NCBI GenBank assembly: GCA_016859345.1
Contig: CM029119.1
Span: forward strand, 11,628,396 to 11,692,395
Source of the DNA: Istiophorus platypterus
Lineage: Eukaryota > Chordata > Actinopteri > Istiophoriformes > Istiophoridae
Reading direction: 5' to 3'
DNA: 64,000 bases
This document shows positions 49,031-62,800 of this stretch, one piece after another. The notes under the pieces were generated by a model. The model made no database searches. It was not told where the DNA came from and saw nothing but the letters and a program-made list of their open reading frames with translations. The position numbers and the translations under genes are program-made. Position 1 is the first letter of the stretch. The number at the start of each line of letters is the position of its first letter.

Positions 49031-52000
49031 GGTGGGAGCTCTTGCATGCTGGAAGGATTCCAGTCATCTGTGGTTAGTCGAGCTATGATCTATCACAAAA
49101 TAGGAAAACTTTTATAGGTGCAGTTCAGAATTTGTAAGTAATATGCTGTTTTACCAAAACATTGGTCTTATGATTCCTATTGGTTATGATAGAAATTAAC
49201 ACACTAGATTAATCCATGAGACCTGCGGTTCATGGTCCAGCAATGAAACAAATTGTTACATCCCTTCTGAAATCAAACGTGATCTCTGCCTCTGTGATTT
49301 TGCCACAATTTCCTTATTCAACACTGATCCACAACAGACCTTTTTCACAGCCTTTTGGCTTGTTACAGTGGCAAGAAACACAGTTGCATTAAATAATATC
49401 ATAGCCATGCAGAGCAGTATTAATTGATTTATTGGCCGCTTGGGGCAGCAGAACAAGCTGTAAACACAACATTAAGGTATTATCACCTTATAAAGTTGAT
49501 ATGGCAAACATGAACGTCCAGCAGACAAGGAGCAACGTTTAACATTCATCTGGAGTCATGTTTCCCTCCATGCAAAAAATAGAAATTGAACCCTGGCTCT
49601 CCCTTCAGCTCTGGTCTGGTCTCCACCTAATACTGACCAACTCTGTCTCTTGAGCTGCTACATGCTACATGTACGATCACAATCTTGACAATGACTCTGT
49701 CTGTTTTCCATTTGGTGCTGGACAGGTATTATTTTACGGGCTCTAAAACCAAAACAATGATCTAAAAGACGCTAAATCATTCTGTTTGGCCGTGGGTACC
49801 TGCAGTGACGGGGTGATAATTTCATGTGGGTTCGTCAATACGAGCCACGCCTTAATAATACACACAGTCATTTTGCCTATTGTGAGTGAAATAATTACAT
49901 TACTCGAAAAAGTCACAATATGATATGACCGTGAGCCTTGGGTCACGAGAAGATGGCCTTGGAACTGCCACAACTCAACAGAATGCAGCTGCTCTAACTA
50001 TCATTACATCACATGTGTGCTTTTCCTACGATGACATGTCAAAATGTCAGCTATTAACAGCACTGATTAAATTATCACCAGCAACAACATTTGCAGCAGA
50101 AGCAGAAGTTTCAAAATAATGTGTAAAGGTTATAAATACACACAGGCACAAGATTAGTTGAGGCACGCGTATTATTGTAGATTGTATCTGTTGCAGATTT
50201 TTTTTTTTTTTTTTTGGTCTAAATAGTGTGAAGCCTACAAGCTACAGTAGCTCAGGTAGACCATTGGAGTCGACATGGCAGCCTAAAACCTTCCAAATTT
50301 TTAGCAGCGAGGCAGGACCTGTAAGCTCTCATTGGCCTGCCGACGGCTATGCTCCTGCAGTTAACCCTGCTGCAACATGTTATGCAGCCGCTGCTGCTCT
50401 GGTAGTATTCGATTAGCAAGCTGAGAAATATTTTTTTGCTGAGACACGCCTACAGCTCTGGACCAAGAGACTTGTCCTCTGAGATGCCAAAGACCCCTGC
50501 TTCCTTTCACCGGTTAAGGTTTCGTATTTGTTGCTCAAGCCAACGTGAATGTTGTGGGTGCGTGTCTTGGCTCTGCTTAGTCCATGTTGGTGTGCTCAGC
50601 AGTATGTGTATGTTATGTGGCTGCCAAGGTTGCTGGCTGTTGTTGCTGCTGGATTGTTCTTCCCCTGATCTGCTTATAAGATGGACTCCTGCTGGTTAGT
50701 CATTTCTGCTCCATTGCCACATTCATGAAACTATGAGCAATATTATAATATTATGTAGCTTTCATGCCTTTTTTTTCTGGAAGGCTTTGAAATATAAAAA
50801 CTTGTGTTTGAGTAATATGAGTGTTAGATAGGATTTGCAGCAATTGTAGTTTGATGCTTCTGGGGATTTCCTTATCCAGTATGTTCATTTAAAACTATTA
50901 GCCCACTAGACGGTAATATTTTTTGGCTAGAATAGAATAATAGCATTGTCTTGCACGCAGTCCATTTACATAAAAAAAATTTTCCCCTGTAATATTGGCT
51001 GCATAGGAAGTTTAACACAGATTTGTCACACACAAGATACGTAGACACATTTGCATTTTCTTCAAACATTTAAATGTTTGTTGAAAGACAATTATACAAC
51101 TAAAAAGTAAAAGTGGATGGTATGGATAAAATCTTGTATCCAAGTATATATACTGCAATTTTATATAGGCCTATTGTTGCTGGAAACCCTTTTATGAAAC
51201 TGTTTGGATAAATAACAACTGATTTAAGTGATTTTAAACAATAATAAAGGTTAATTATCACATAGAGGCAAATATAAAATATATTAAACTCTAAAATTAT
51301 CCTAAGAACATGACAACCCTGCACTGCAGAGTATTGGATGTATGTCAGCTTGCTTTACTATTCTAATCTAATATCCCAGTTACATAGAACTGCTGTGCTC
51401 AAGTTCAACTGATTATTTTCTGTTACACACTACTGCACTCACAGCCAACCTCTAGCTAATTACTTACTCTAGTGTTTATTAATGCTGCAGTATAATCTTA
51501 CATAAGCAATGCTTGTCTACTCAAAACCATACATTTTTGTGAGTTTAACATGCTCCATAGCTGATGTGTATTAGTGTGCTTATGTATATCAGGTGGATTG
51601 TAGGTTTCCATATAACAGTCTAAATTTTTAAGATGGTCCATCCTCCACAGTAGTTAGAGATATTTAAAAAAAAAAAATAGCCTCATGGCGGCTGGTGCCC
51701 TCATATAGTAGATTACATAATAGCTGGTGCTTGTATCTAATAGAGTTTAGATGTTCAGTAGCCTATGATTGTGGGAGGTGATGATTACAAAGGAATAACA
51801 CTAATGTTAAATCAGTTCAGTACATAATGTAATGTAATGTAATTACTGAAATGCTGAAATACAAAAAAAGCTTTAATAAACGATGCAAAAGACAAATTTC
51901 AAGAATAAAAAATCAAAACAACAGCATACTAGAGCTTAATGTTTTGTTTTTATAATGGCATTGTGTAGCTAATGAGGCAATGAACATAGTGCCTGCATTT

Positions 52001-52930
52001 AATGCACTATAATATGTTCATCTGTTAGTTATACACAGAGCACCTTGTACATTTTCTCTCAGAAGATAACCACCTTCCTACCAGTTAACAGAACAAAGCA
52101 CAAACCAAACCAAGTCACACTGAAGACAGCTGCAAACACGTGACTAAAGTAGGACTGAAAAGGTTGGAGTCATCCAGTGATATTAGGTTTTCACGAGAGT
52201 ATAATGAGCAGAGAGGGGTTTTGTGAATCCTCTCCACACGTTTGATGCTGCTGTTGTCATAGGACATGACAATGGTACTGAGTCAGACACCGCGAGCAGT
52301 GCTTTCTTGCTGATTCGCTCCATCTGATGGCACAGTAAATCAGAGAGATTACCACATAGTTAGCATGACGGAGAAGTTTCTAATCTTCTTTAATCTTTAA
52401 TCATCAAAAACATTCTACATTTCAGGTATATCATATATGAATTCTTGAGAAATTATATCATTATTAAAAACTCTAAAAAGGCAAAGAAAAAAAAGAATAA
52501 TTAACTGGATAAAATCAATCAGGTCAAAGCATTTATCAAAATTAATATCACTCTCATATACTATAGAAACCTGCAAATTCCAACACTTTTGTATCTGAAA
52601 CTTTAACATATATCACCCATTTCTATAAAGTGCTGGTCAAAGACTTCCCTATTTGCAAACTTTTGTGCCCTCATGTGGTCTTTTAACATATTACAAAATA
52701 TCTTACCTCCACACACTGCATTCACTCTCCTGCTCTTATTCTTCCATCTTTGTTATAAGTTTAGATTCACAGCTGTGCAGCAAAGCTAAACACAATTTCA
52801 ACTGTGGTTGAAAGATGAAATACTGTACACAAGAGTTACATCAAAGATATATACTGTATATATATACTAAAGGTATCACAATTCATCATGAGGGGGATTT
52901 TGATGTGTATAACAGATTTTAAGGATAGTC
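49030..52930. other. Intergenic, no gene seen
   Basis: AT-rich DNA with short unsupported open frames. A T run lies near 50199-50216. The segment 50220-50420 is GC-richer and may be an unclassified repeat fragment, but I recognise no family. Confidence 0.4.
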
Positions 52931-53050
52931 CAACCGATAGAGACATTTTTCTCAAAACCACAAGAGTCAACCTCATGGTGGTGCCGGAGACAACGTGAGC
53001 AGATCAGCATAGCCAGTAGGATACATCATCTAGAAATCGTGAATGTTTTC
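52931..53050. repeat. Dispersed fish repeat, copy C
   Basis: GTCAACCTCATGGTGGTGCC, GGAGACAACGTGAGC and TAGGATACATCATCTAGAAA follow in order, matching copy D at 54860-54960 closely and copy A partly. Non-coding. Confidence 0.65.
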
Positions 53051-54722
53051 AAAAATGATGTGCTAATGATCAACTACTCATATGCAGAGGCAGTGCAATA
53101 CAACTTATCATGTCACCTTAACAGGCCAACTAGAGGATAACAAATTCATTCTGGTACCTTAAAGTCATGTATGAGCAGCATGAATTGATACAATAAATAC
53201 GTATAATTCAGCCATACAGAAACTAACTTCAGTTTTTAGGAGAGGTTTTTCGATCATGCTTTTGTTTTTTAAAATCATGACTGTTTCGATGTTAAGTCAC
53301 ACTATTCAGTCTATACTTTCATAAAATAAAACTTTGCACAGGGTCAGGTCTTTCAAGGCTGATGTACCATTGGCTGCAGCCCAATCAGTGATGTCCCTAC
53401 CGGGGTTCTCCATCTACTGTTAAATGAAATACACCTGCACTGATATTACTGCTTTGAGTTGAGCCAGAGAGGCAATTCTGTTCAAAGCCAACTTCTTACA
53501 GCTCCAGTGTACCAGCAACTTGTGCCCTCTACAATTCTGTTCATTTTCAAGTGACTTTTAACCAAAAATAACTGGAGTAAAGCACTAAAACGAATAAACA
53601 ACTTGTGTAGCACTTATTGTTTTCATATTCCCCTTGCACAGGCTGCATTTACTTCTTCTAACCAGAGGATGGAGCCAACTACTCACTGTTGTAGAGATTT
53701 TTTTTTTAAAAAGAAAACTAAAGAAAGTAAAAGCAGTCGGCCTCCAACAATTCAGTCGGGATGAGGAACCTTATACTGAAATGAGAAGAATTATGTCCAC
53801 AGATAGTCATAGTGAATAACAGATACAACTCTTTCATTTGTGATTTCCTTTAATAGAAGCATAGAAACAAACAAAATTTTCTATTTCTGCGTATTTTGTG
53901 CACTACAAATCTAAGCTTTGTGGTGCTGAGTGCACACACTGTTTGCACCTACATGCAGCAGCAGGAACCTGTCAAGTCATCTTATCAGTTGGGGAGTAGA
54001 ACAGAACCGAAAGTGTAGACCACCCATCTTGAGCAGCCTTGCTCAATCTCCAGCATGGGCAGAGGGCACGGCCTTGTCAGTAACCTGAGAAGGAAGGAAA
54101 CGACAGGCCATCTTTGATGTCTATATTCAGGATAAACACTCCTAAATCCTCCATTTATAAGATTTTTGGGATATGCAGGGTGAAAAATATCTGAGACTAG
54201 TGTCTGCTGATTCCTTTTTTTGTTTAGGTAAAAATAGAATACACATAAAATTATATATTCTTGAAGTAAGAAATTACATGTTGTACGAGTTTTGCCTTCT
54301 TAGCCACATTTACATTACAGAATAGTAAACTGCTAACTAAATTAGGTGTCTGTGGTGAAAATATCTCATAGTCAAACACAAATTCAAGATAATTGTGAAA
54401 TCCAGAGCTGCTCAGTGTGATTATCTTTCAGTGACATTTGGTATAATGACCCCTTATATAAAAGGAAGGAATATCAGCCTGTATGTTTACAGAAGAGCTC
54501 AAACGAAGTAACTTCCTTGATTCTTTCATTTTAGACTCTTCCTTTTTAGGCAATGGGCTGCTGCCTTCCAGCCCCTCTTGGGATTCTGTGGGAATTCCTT
54601 GGCTGGTTTGTCTGGCAGTTGGTTCTCAATCCTCAAATATTGTTATTTCAGGGTGTAAGGAGAAGGAATTGGAAAAATGTGCTACGTTAGGTTGGATGCT
54701 CTTTGACAAAGCTTTGTCCTGG
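53051..54722. other. Intergenic, no gene seen
   Basis: No supported gene. The frame 54483-54902 (139 codons) runs into the dispersed repeat at its 3' end and has no recognisable domain, so it is treated as chance. Confidence 0.4.
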
Positions 54723-55410
54723 GTTTGTAAACAACTGTATGTGGTTGGTGTTACCTATAATAAGATGCAAAGTAATTCAGTAATTTATTTTGGACCATTG
54801 TTTTTGGCAAGAAAACAACACAGGACGACCACACTGCTGACTAAAAACAACAAGTGTCAACCTCATGGTGGTGCTGGAGACAATGTGAGCGGCTCATCGT
54901 AGCCACTAGGATGCATCATCTGGGAACCATGAAGGCGTTTACAACGTGAATGATCAGATACTCGTGTGAGAAATCATAAGAGGTTTTGCCACACCCCTTC
55001 GAAGGAGGTAAATACACAGATTGTAGATTTGCTATGACTTGTCAGGAAGTCTGTCTACTGAACTGCAGGTCAGAGTGAGGACAGGGGTTTAGCCTGTCTT
55101 AAAAGGCAAGCCCTAATAAAACCTTTGGTTCTATTAGGACTTGCCTTTGGATTGTGATATGTGGATTGGAGGGATTAAAGGATCCTCTCCAAGCAGCATC
55201 AGAAACTGGCCTCCATATGCATGCAGTATTGTGCATCATGATGAAAGGTGTCCAGCAGCAGTGCACTACAACTCATCATGGCACCTTTCAGGAGATGCAG
55301 AGTGAAAATATATTTAATAATATTTGCAAACAACTGCATGTGGTTGGTGTTACCTATAATAATTGGTAAAGTAATTCAGTCATTAATTTTGGATCATTGC
55401 AATTGGCAAA
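54723..55410. repeat. Local ~90-bp direct repeat pair, about 599 bp apart
   Basis: 54724-54812 and 55323-55409 share AACAACTGTATGTGGTTGGT-type sequence (second copy has GCATG), GTTACCTATAATAA, AGTAATTCAGT and TTTTGGA(C/T)CATTG. Between them sit dispersed repeat copy D (about 54860-54960, CAACCTCATGGTGGTGCTGG) and a hairpin. The arrangement suggests a compound or nested element, not classified. Confidence 0.7.
55103..55147. repeat. Inverted repeat, 21-bp arms with 3-base loop
   Basis: Left arm 55103-55123 begins AAGGCAAGCCCTAATAAA; right arm 55127-55147 is its reverse complement with two mismatches (GGTTCTATTAGGACTTGCC). The loop is TTT. It sits between the two local repeat copies and could be an end-to-end junction of a palindromic element. 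Confidence 0.85.
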
Positions 55411-55769
55411 ACTACACCAGAAGACATGTGCACTGCTGTGATGTTTTACTGATGCTCACACGTCCTGTTTTTTTTTATAATTCCACCCAAACTGAGAAAC
55501 ATGTTCATGCGCACTCAGCTCTCAGTTTCTTAGGAAAACCTAAGTGAAAACAGTGCAGTCCAATACAGCAGTCCTCCAGTGAACCCCACCTTCACAAAGG
55601 CTATAAAGTCCTTATTGTTAAAATTGTGTCAAAGAGGTGTTGATTCAGCTGTATGACCATTCCGGAGAATTCAGCCCGTGGGGCCATTGAACATGCATTG
55701 CGTCACGTCGACGGATGCTCCCATTATTTTGTCACCTCCATTCAGATCGATGAGAGCAGGCCACACGAC

Positions 55770-55793
55770 AAAAACACACACACACACACACAC
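55770..55793. repeat. Short (CA)n microsatellite
   Basis: A run of about eleven CA units, preceded by AAAA. No functional context. The rest of 55411-56250 shows no gene. Confidence 0.85.
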
Positions 55794-56279
55794 CTCTTTG
55801 TATTATGCAGCACAGTTCATCAGCACAAAGAACTGTCTCCCCTGTAAAGGATCATAGGGTCAAATCCACACTTCTTTAACACAGTTTCAACATAAACTGG
55901 AGATTACAAACTTAATGAAAGTAGGATTTATTGCAGGAATGCTGTATTGGACCACACCAGTTTTAGTTAGGTGTTTCTAACAGACCAACAACTGATTGTA
56001 GGCCGTTAATATATTATTCCACGGTGAGCAGATCACCAAAGGAGCCATGGAAAGACATTTCCTCTTCTCATCCTTATTCTTTTGTTTTAAAAGATGGGTT
56101 TTAAAGTGATCAGACTGAAGTTTATCTAGTGATTGCTTTTCCAGAGGGGTCTGAAACCTGCTCTCCCACCAATCCCAGCTGCAAGGGTTTTTTTTTTGTG
56201 CACTGAAGGTGCAAAAAGGAGCTGCTGTGCAATTTACAGCTGCTGGAATCTGCCGCTCGCAGACAGCGGACGCATATTT

Positions 56280-56685
56280 CCCTTTTTAGGGCATGAGAAT
56301 CTATTACGTAATTTTCGGGAGCGCTCGGATTTCTGGCAAAACTTCGCCCGAGTCGGGAAGCGGGGGGGGGGGGGGGGAGAGCGACGTCCCGCTCGGCCAA
56401 TCGCGTTCCCCGGGGGTCGCGGCTTCCCGGCTCCCGATTGGTCCGGAGGTGGGCGGGACGAGGCGCGTCGACGCGTTTAGGGTTGGTCGCTCTCGTCGGC
56501 CCCGGACGGGAGGTGCTTTTGACGGCGGCGGTTGTAGTCCGAGCACCGGAGGGCGAAACTGTCCTGGGGAGGAAGGGGGAAAGAAAAAGAAAAAAGAAAA
56601 GCCAACGGGATAGTTTTTTTAAAAAGACTTTTGTGGTGCTTTCTTTTCCCTTCTTCTTCTCGGATCGAGATCTGAAGTTGCAACC
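56280..56685 (+). promoter_or_regulatory. vinculin promoter and 5'UTR
   Basis: GC-rich CpG-dense block with a G run at about 56363-56378, CCAAT near 56396, ATTGG near 56437 and a GGGCGGGAC GC box near 56452. The last ~170 bases before the ATG are purine-rich then pyrimidine-rich and probably 5'UTR. The context CAACCATGCC at the start codon is a good Kozak match. Open frames on both strands here are composition-driven and are not genes. Confidence 0.65.
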
Positions 56686-56853
56686 ATGCCGGTTTTCCAC
56701 ACGAAGACGATAGAAAGTATCCTGGAGCCGGTGGCTCAGCAGATCTCCCATCTGGTGATAATGCACGAAGAAGGCGAAGTTGACGGGAAAGCTATTCCGG
56801 ATCTGTCGGCGCCGGTTGCCGCCGTGCAGGCGGCCGTTAGCAACCTCGTTCGG
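56686..56853 (+). CDS. vcl: Vinculin, first coding exon (partial gene)
   Basis: Actin-binding cytoskeletal protein of focal adhesions and cell-cell junctions. The exon encodes residues 1-56, starting MPVFHTKTIESILEPVAQQI and ending AAVSNLVR, differing from the mammalian exon at two positions that I can see (K for R at 7, S for T at 41). This is the first helix region of the D1 head domain, which binds talin. It ends in phase 0 at CGG|GTGAGT. The remaining exons lie beyond the window. Fish carry two vinculin genes (vcla, vclb); this exon does not say which. Identification is firm because the N-terminus is highly conserved. Confidence 0.96.
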
Positions 56854-59800
56854 GTGAGTTAACTTTTTTATTTATGTTGTTGTTGTTGTTTTTGTTTTTG
56901 TTTTTTTGGCCCTTTTGATAAAAATGTCGTTCTCGGTAAAGTCCCGCTTCGGACCGGGTTACCTGTCGCTCTTTGTCCCGCACCTCGAATGAACTTTACT
57001 CGGGGAGCGTCCTAAGGCGACGCTCGCCGGAATTCTGAGTTTAGCTAGCTGTGTGTTTTTATTTATTTATTCATTCATTTTATTTCAGAGGAGATTTATG
57101 CGCGATATCAAAGTTACCAGAAGTTTTGCTTGACTCGGGGCAAAGGGCAGTTACGCCCTTTTTTTTTCCCCCCCTTGAAAATATGTCCTGCCTCCTCCGT
57201 AGCCGACTGCCATACCCCGACGTAGGCACCGCCGCTAATAGGTGGGAGCCAGGTACTGGGCAGGCTACAGTGAATTGAAAATTACAAGAGAACCACACTA
57301 ATTCTCCGCGAATAAACCAGTGAGTCAGAGTGTCAGTGATCTATAAATACAGAAAATGTTCACTAAACCGTGGAACTGCGGGGGAAGTTTCATCACCCTG
57401 CATATGACTTGGGTGCGAAACTTCCTGACAGTTGGAAAAAAAAAATGATTGACCATCGACACAAAGTGAGGTGATGGATATTATTATATATTATACGTCA
57501 GCTATCGTCAGTGCTCTGCTGATGTGATGAAATAACATTAGATGGGACCAGAAAGCACCAATGGCTACTCACCCATTCATGTGTCAAAACAGGTCTTTTG
57601 CATGCACATCTGGTTTTGCACTCTCCGCTCTACGCAACAGCTTATATGACCTGACCAGAAACGTTGGCTATATCCTTTCTGCAAAAAGAAAAACATTTTT
57701 TACTTTGGTCTCACACTGTATTTTGAAATTGTGAACCCAAATATATGATAATATGACAGCCATATTGCCGTCTGCAGTAGGTATCATAGCCTTGTACGTA
57801 GAACTATAACATCTCGCTCATCAAAAATGTTTTACCGTTTTTGATATGCTAAGAGGGAAAAAAATCTGATTGTGGGAAATGTTGAGGAACCACAGACTTT
57901 CCATCAAAAACGAACATAATGAACATTAAAAAAAAAAAATCTTATATTTTTACCTGTAGTGCAGCATATTGAAACATTTAACCACAATTTAACCACCAAG
58001 TCTTTGAGAAAACCTGCAAACAAAAGCTGAACCAAAAAAAAAATTATATGGCAAGTTCTCATTTATTATCATATGTAGTTCGGTGCCTGTGATGTTTTTC
58101 TACCTACACAGAGCAATGAAAATGCTTTTTGGGGCTATTATTTACGCATTTGGAGACTATCTTTCACTTTCGCGCACCCCCTTAACATAAGATGAAGATG
58201 TGGTTTCAGGTATTTTTAGAATCAAAAATGACTTAACCACAATGGTGTTCCTGTGAGCCATATTTTAACAATCGTGACACAACACGCTAATGTCGTTTCC
58301 TAAAAATTTAGCCTACAACACAAATCAGTACACAGCAAGTTTCCCTCAAATGCAACAAGGAGATAATGAGAGCCTGTCGGATATTGTGGCATGTAAGGAA
58401 AGGAAGCGATAGAGGCTATATTAAGGCAGGCTTGGTTCTTGTGTTGTTCTCTCTGTCAGCCTGGTGAAGCACACCCTGGCAGTTGTTGGGCGATAAATTT
58501 GGACAATTGCTCTGGCGTCTCCTGTCAGCAAAGGAGTGTTTCATTTAGAAGGATTGCTTACCATTGGCCCCACAATTTATTTAGTAGGTTTTATGGTCCA
58601 GAACCATCTTGTTCCAGTTCACTTCATTCTGTGCCTTTGTTTTCCTCAATGCCCACTATGAAACTGTAGGTCTATACTCCATTGTGTGCATTATTTGTGT
58701 TCTACAGTAACTAGACTTTCTTTGTTTGAGGGACATTATAGAAAGGTGTTTTCCAGGTGTATTTTGTTTATGTTTAACTTCAAATGTTGGCAGAGGGGGC
58801 CTGTCTACCTAATCATACCAGAGTGATGTCAGTGTTTGGATAACAGTTCATAAATACTGTCATGAACAATTTTGGTTACACATAGTAAAAAGTTTGAAGA
58901 GAACCTATGGTAATAATTTCTTACCCAATCAATGTTTTTGTTTTTGTCATCAGATAGAACTCCAAGAGATATGCATGTAGAATTGAAGTTTTTTTTTTTT
59001 TAAAGGGGTCATGAGGTTGGTATACATACCTATTTAGGTGTACATGTCAAGCATTGCAGTGCAGCTCAAAGTTATGCTAATAGTTATTTTATGGACCATG
59101 AATTGAAAGGTGTTTTGATGAACCCACAGAGAATTAACAGCTAACTTCGCAGCTCTAGTAAGGTTTTTAGTCTCTTTCAGCTTATTTTTTTGGATGAACA
59201 TTTATAGTGTATACAGTCCAGTTAAACCCCTAATTAAGCTGTTTTCAACAAAAAGCTAAAATAAAACCGGTAGTACCGGTAACTAGGCAGTAGAGTAAGT
59301 AGAATATATATAGCAACTGACAGCCAGATATCAAACCAGAGCTCAAAGGAGAGTGGCTATTGGACTTGCATTCATCAAGTGGAATTGTGACTCAAAATAA
59401 ATGCTAATGTTGCCAGATTTGTAAATAGGCAAATGTTAGCCAGCACATTAGATGCCACATTAAAAGATAATAATATGTCAGGGCTGGATGTCTGTCACCA
59501 TGTTGTAAAGATCTTTTGCCCCCAAGTGGCTATAAAATCAATTAATATAGCTTTTAATATAGGAACATTACATCGACTCAGATGAATTTATCATGAACGC
59601 TTTGCTTGTCAGCATGTCCTGACACATGAAAATGTCCTGCACAGCCTCTTGACATTCTGAATTACGATCAGATGTTTCCAACAGTGGCATGACGGACTGG
59701 ACAGGCCTGTAATTATTTCCAGTTGCTGTAGCAACAGTACAACATGGCTAGCATTATGAGTTCATTGAAGTCAAGGATCAGATGTAATTTCTTCTGGTTT

Positions 59801-62800
59801 CAGTCCCACCAGTTGCATGGGTCATACACTGCAAATCTCAAACGAATGAACAATGGAGAGTAAAATACTGTCGAGGAAATGATCATCCTTTGAAGGGAAA
59901 GAGATTAGGCTGTCTAATTTCATTTCTCCTGACGTTGTCAGGGCGGGGCTGTGTCCAAGAAAAGCCATTTACCTCATTGTCTGTGTGGTCCAGAAACCCA
60001 CATGTTCCACAGACTCCCTCTGCCATGAATTTTGTTCAAAATCTCTCAAGCCAGAGGGTTAAACTTTTTATCAACTCGGAGTTGGATAATCTGAAAATCT
60101 GACTGAAAGTGGGTCAAAAAATTATTGTTCCATTCAGACTTCATATGGTTGCGTCAGGTTTCTTTCCATTGCCAAAGAAAGAAAAGGACAAAGAGCTTTC
60201 AGGATGCTCTTGGATGCGTAGGCCTGTCTGAGGAGATCTGGTAAAGTCACCGTAATAAATGTGTAGACCTTTAAATTATTAATCTGAAAGAGCCTGATCT
60301 AATTATTCCAGATGCATGGAGATGAAAGTGCAGCCCTCTTAAACTGACCCAGTGTTTTAAGTATAGCATGGACACAAAACAATGTGAGTCAAATATGTTC
60401 AGTCTAATTGAAACCCTTCACAAGTGATCAGCATCTTTAACTTCAATGTTTTCAGACCTCAATTAAAGATGAATGTGAGGAATGTGAAGAATTCCCAGCA
60501 GGCAGGAATTCATCCTGCCACAGAGGGGGGTGGGGTTGGGGACTGAGTTGATCCTTTGAATAAAAATATTGAGTTAGATTATCAATCAACAAGTCCTCAT
60601 GGAGAAAAGCCTGTCATCTCATGACAGTTCATGTCAGCCTTATCCCTGTCTGTGATCTGTCTTTTACTAATTGTGCAGTTTTAAGATGTTAAATGCCTTA
60701 ACCTACAGGGTTATGGGTTGATTGTGTATTTGGAAACAGTGTTGTGTTCAATACTTGTGCAATAAGCAAGCCTAGTGCAACAATGGCATTGAATCACAGC
60801 AATTACTAAATTAGTTGCAGGGCTCAAAACTTGCTGAGCTGTATACAAAGAACTAACTCCAATGTTTCTTCTGTAATGGTACGCAGCTGTGGTGCTTGAG
60901 GGATTGTTCTAGTTTTGTCTCATTGATCTCAGGCTTAAATTTCAAGTTTAGAGCATGGTGCTAAAAAAGAATTATAGTGAAACCATTACATGTTAAGATT
61001 AGGAGTTGATTATCTTTTCTGTGTACATCTAAGCTAGATAAATATACAAGTGTTTATATTGTATATTAAGTTATTCTGTGTTCAGGTGTTTTCCAAAAGG
61101 TGTAAATGGAAGAACAACATGCATGTTTTTGTCAGCAGTCATTCTTTTGAAATGCCTATACAGCTCCTTTTTATTTCAGGCCTGTTGTAATTCATTATTT
61201 TTATAGCCTTTTTTATAGGCATTGGATAAAGAAGAAATGATGTAGAAGAAGTGTTGTAGATTCCTGGAACGGATAAAGTCCTGTGTTTGTCTTCCAGCTA
61301 GCACGGATTGCAAGGCTCACATGACTTTGAGAGATGCTTCTATGCGCAGAAAAATTGAGTAATTGTAGTGTTGCTGAGATTACATAATATCACTTTTTGC
61401 ACTGCTGCCAAAAACTAAAACAATTGCTTGAAATTGGGCTCAACAGCAGTCTTTGAGTAGTGTGGAGGTATAACTTATTGCATTGCAGACATTGTTCAGG
61501 ACACAGCAGCGCCACTTGGAAGTTTTCAACAATTTCTTTAAACTTGAAGAGAAACACAACAAAAAGAAGCAATTTTAGAGTTTTCAAATACTAAACTTTG
61601 ATCAGGTCAGTATTTGATATATAGTGATTTTATCACCTACCTCTTCAATCCTTTACATATGAGAGGTAAATGTGTTAATCAACTAAAGGCAAACTTAAAG
61701 GCAAACAGAAGACGCTTCCTACTACCCTTTGCACCATCTTCCTGCAATTTGTCAAGGGAAATCTTGACACACTGCTCACCATTTGATTCTGCCATCTTGG
61801 TAACACTACAAAGAAAGGAATTACTTATGCGGTTTCCAGTGAAAAGAGAGAATCCAAATCACAAAAAATGCACTGTTGTGCTATGCATTCCTACTACATC
61901 TGAAGACTATTGTTTTCATCAGTTTGATGAAACTTGATCAGGCTAGGAGCTTGTAAAAAGAGTGTTGAAATGAATGATGAAGGAAATGCAGGAAGCCAAG
62001 TCAGGAAGACCCAGCAGCTGTCGGCCCCTCTCAGGAAAAGAAGTGTGAGCCAGTGAAGGGAAACCCCTCTCACTCAGCAGTGAGATGCTTATGGCTGCAG
62101 ACCATGACGGAGAATTCAGTGCATAGCTTTTACTTTACTTACTTTACTTTTTTACTTTACTTTTACTTTAAAAGATGCCAGTGCTCCAAGCCAGCAAACT
62201 GCCTAGCATCCTCCTGCAGCATTTAGAGGCACAAGTCTAGCAAAAAAAAAATTAATTTGAGGGTACGAAACACAAATTTCTTAAATGAAATGAAAATACT
62301 TCACCTACAGAGATGATGGTTTAAATATTTCAAATACAAAGTGACTTCTATATAAACTGATCGCTTTAGATCTCTTGGAAAGCTACACATATTTTATGGT
62401 CCATTGAATCATCACATTGGATTGTGATGTTGACCCTTCCTCCTCATTCCTCAGTAGATACAATAAAAGTAATCCCTTGTTGTCTCTGTCCTTTTATCAG
62501 TGCTTGTTTGAGTGGAAAATGACAGCTCATCTATGACAAGCCTTGCATTGACTCAGTCTTCTTTTTCACCCTGATGAGTGCCGCTCCCTAGTAACACTGG
62601 ATGAGCTGCTAAGCTCCTGTAACACGAGATAGATAGTTATGATATATTCTCTCTGGCTGCAGGCCCTGTTTTGCCAGAGCCAAGCAGGCCATTTGATTTG
62701 TGACTTTCATCACCTTGGACACCCCATGTGTAGCAACTTCCTGAATCAAATTGACAAACCATGTTTGACAAAATTTGACAGATGCATGATAAAGGTGCTG

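Noticed and set aside
54483..54902. 139-codon plus-strand frame
   Set aside because: Its 3' part is interspersed repeat sequence and no domain is recognisable.
56122..56766. 214-codon minus-strand frame and several plus-strand frames across the vinculin promoter
   Set aside because: The GC-rich CpG block lacks stops by composition; the minus-strand frame is antisense to vinculin exon 1 and 5'UTR.
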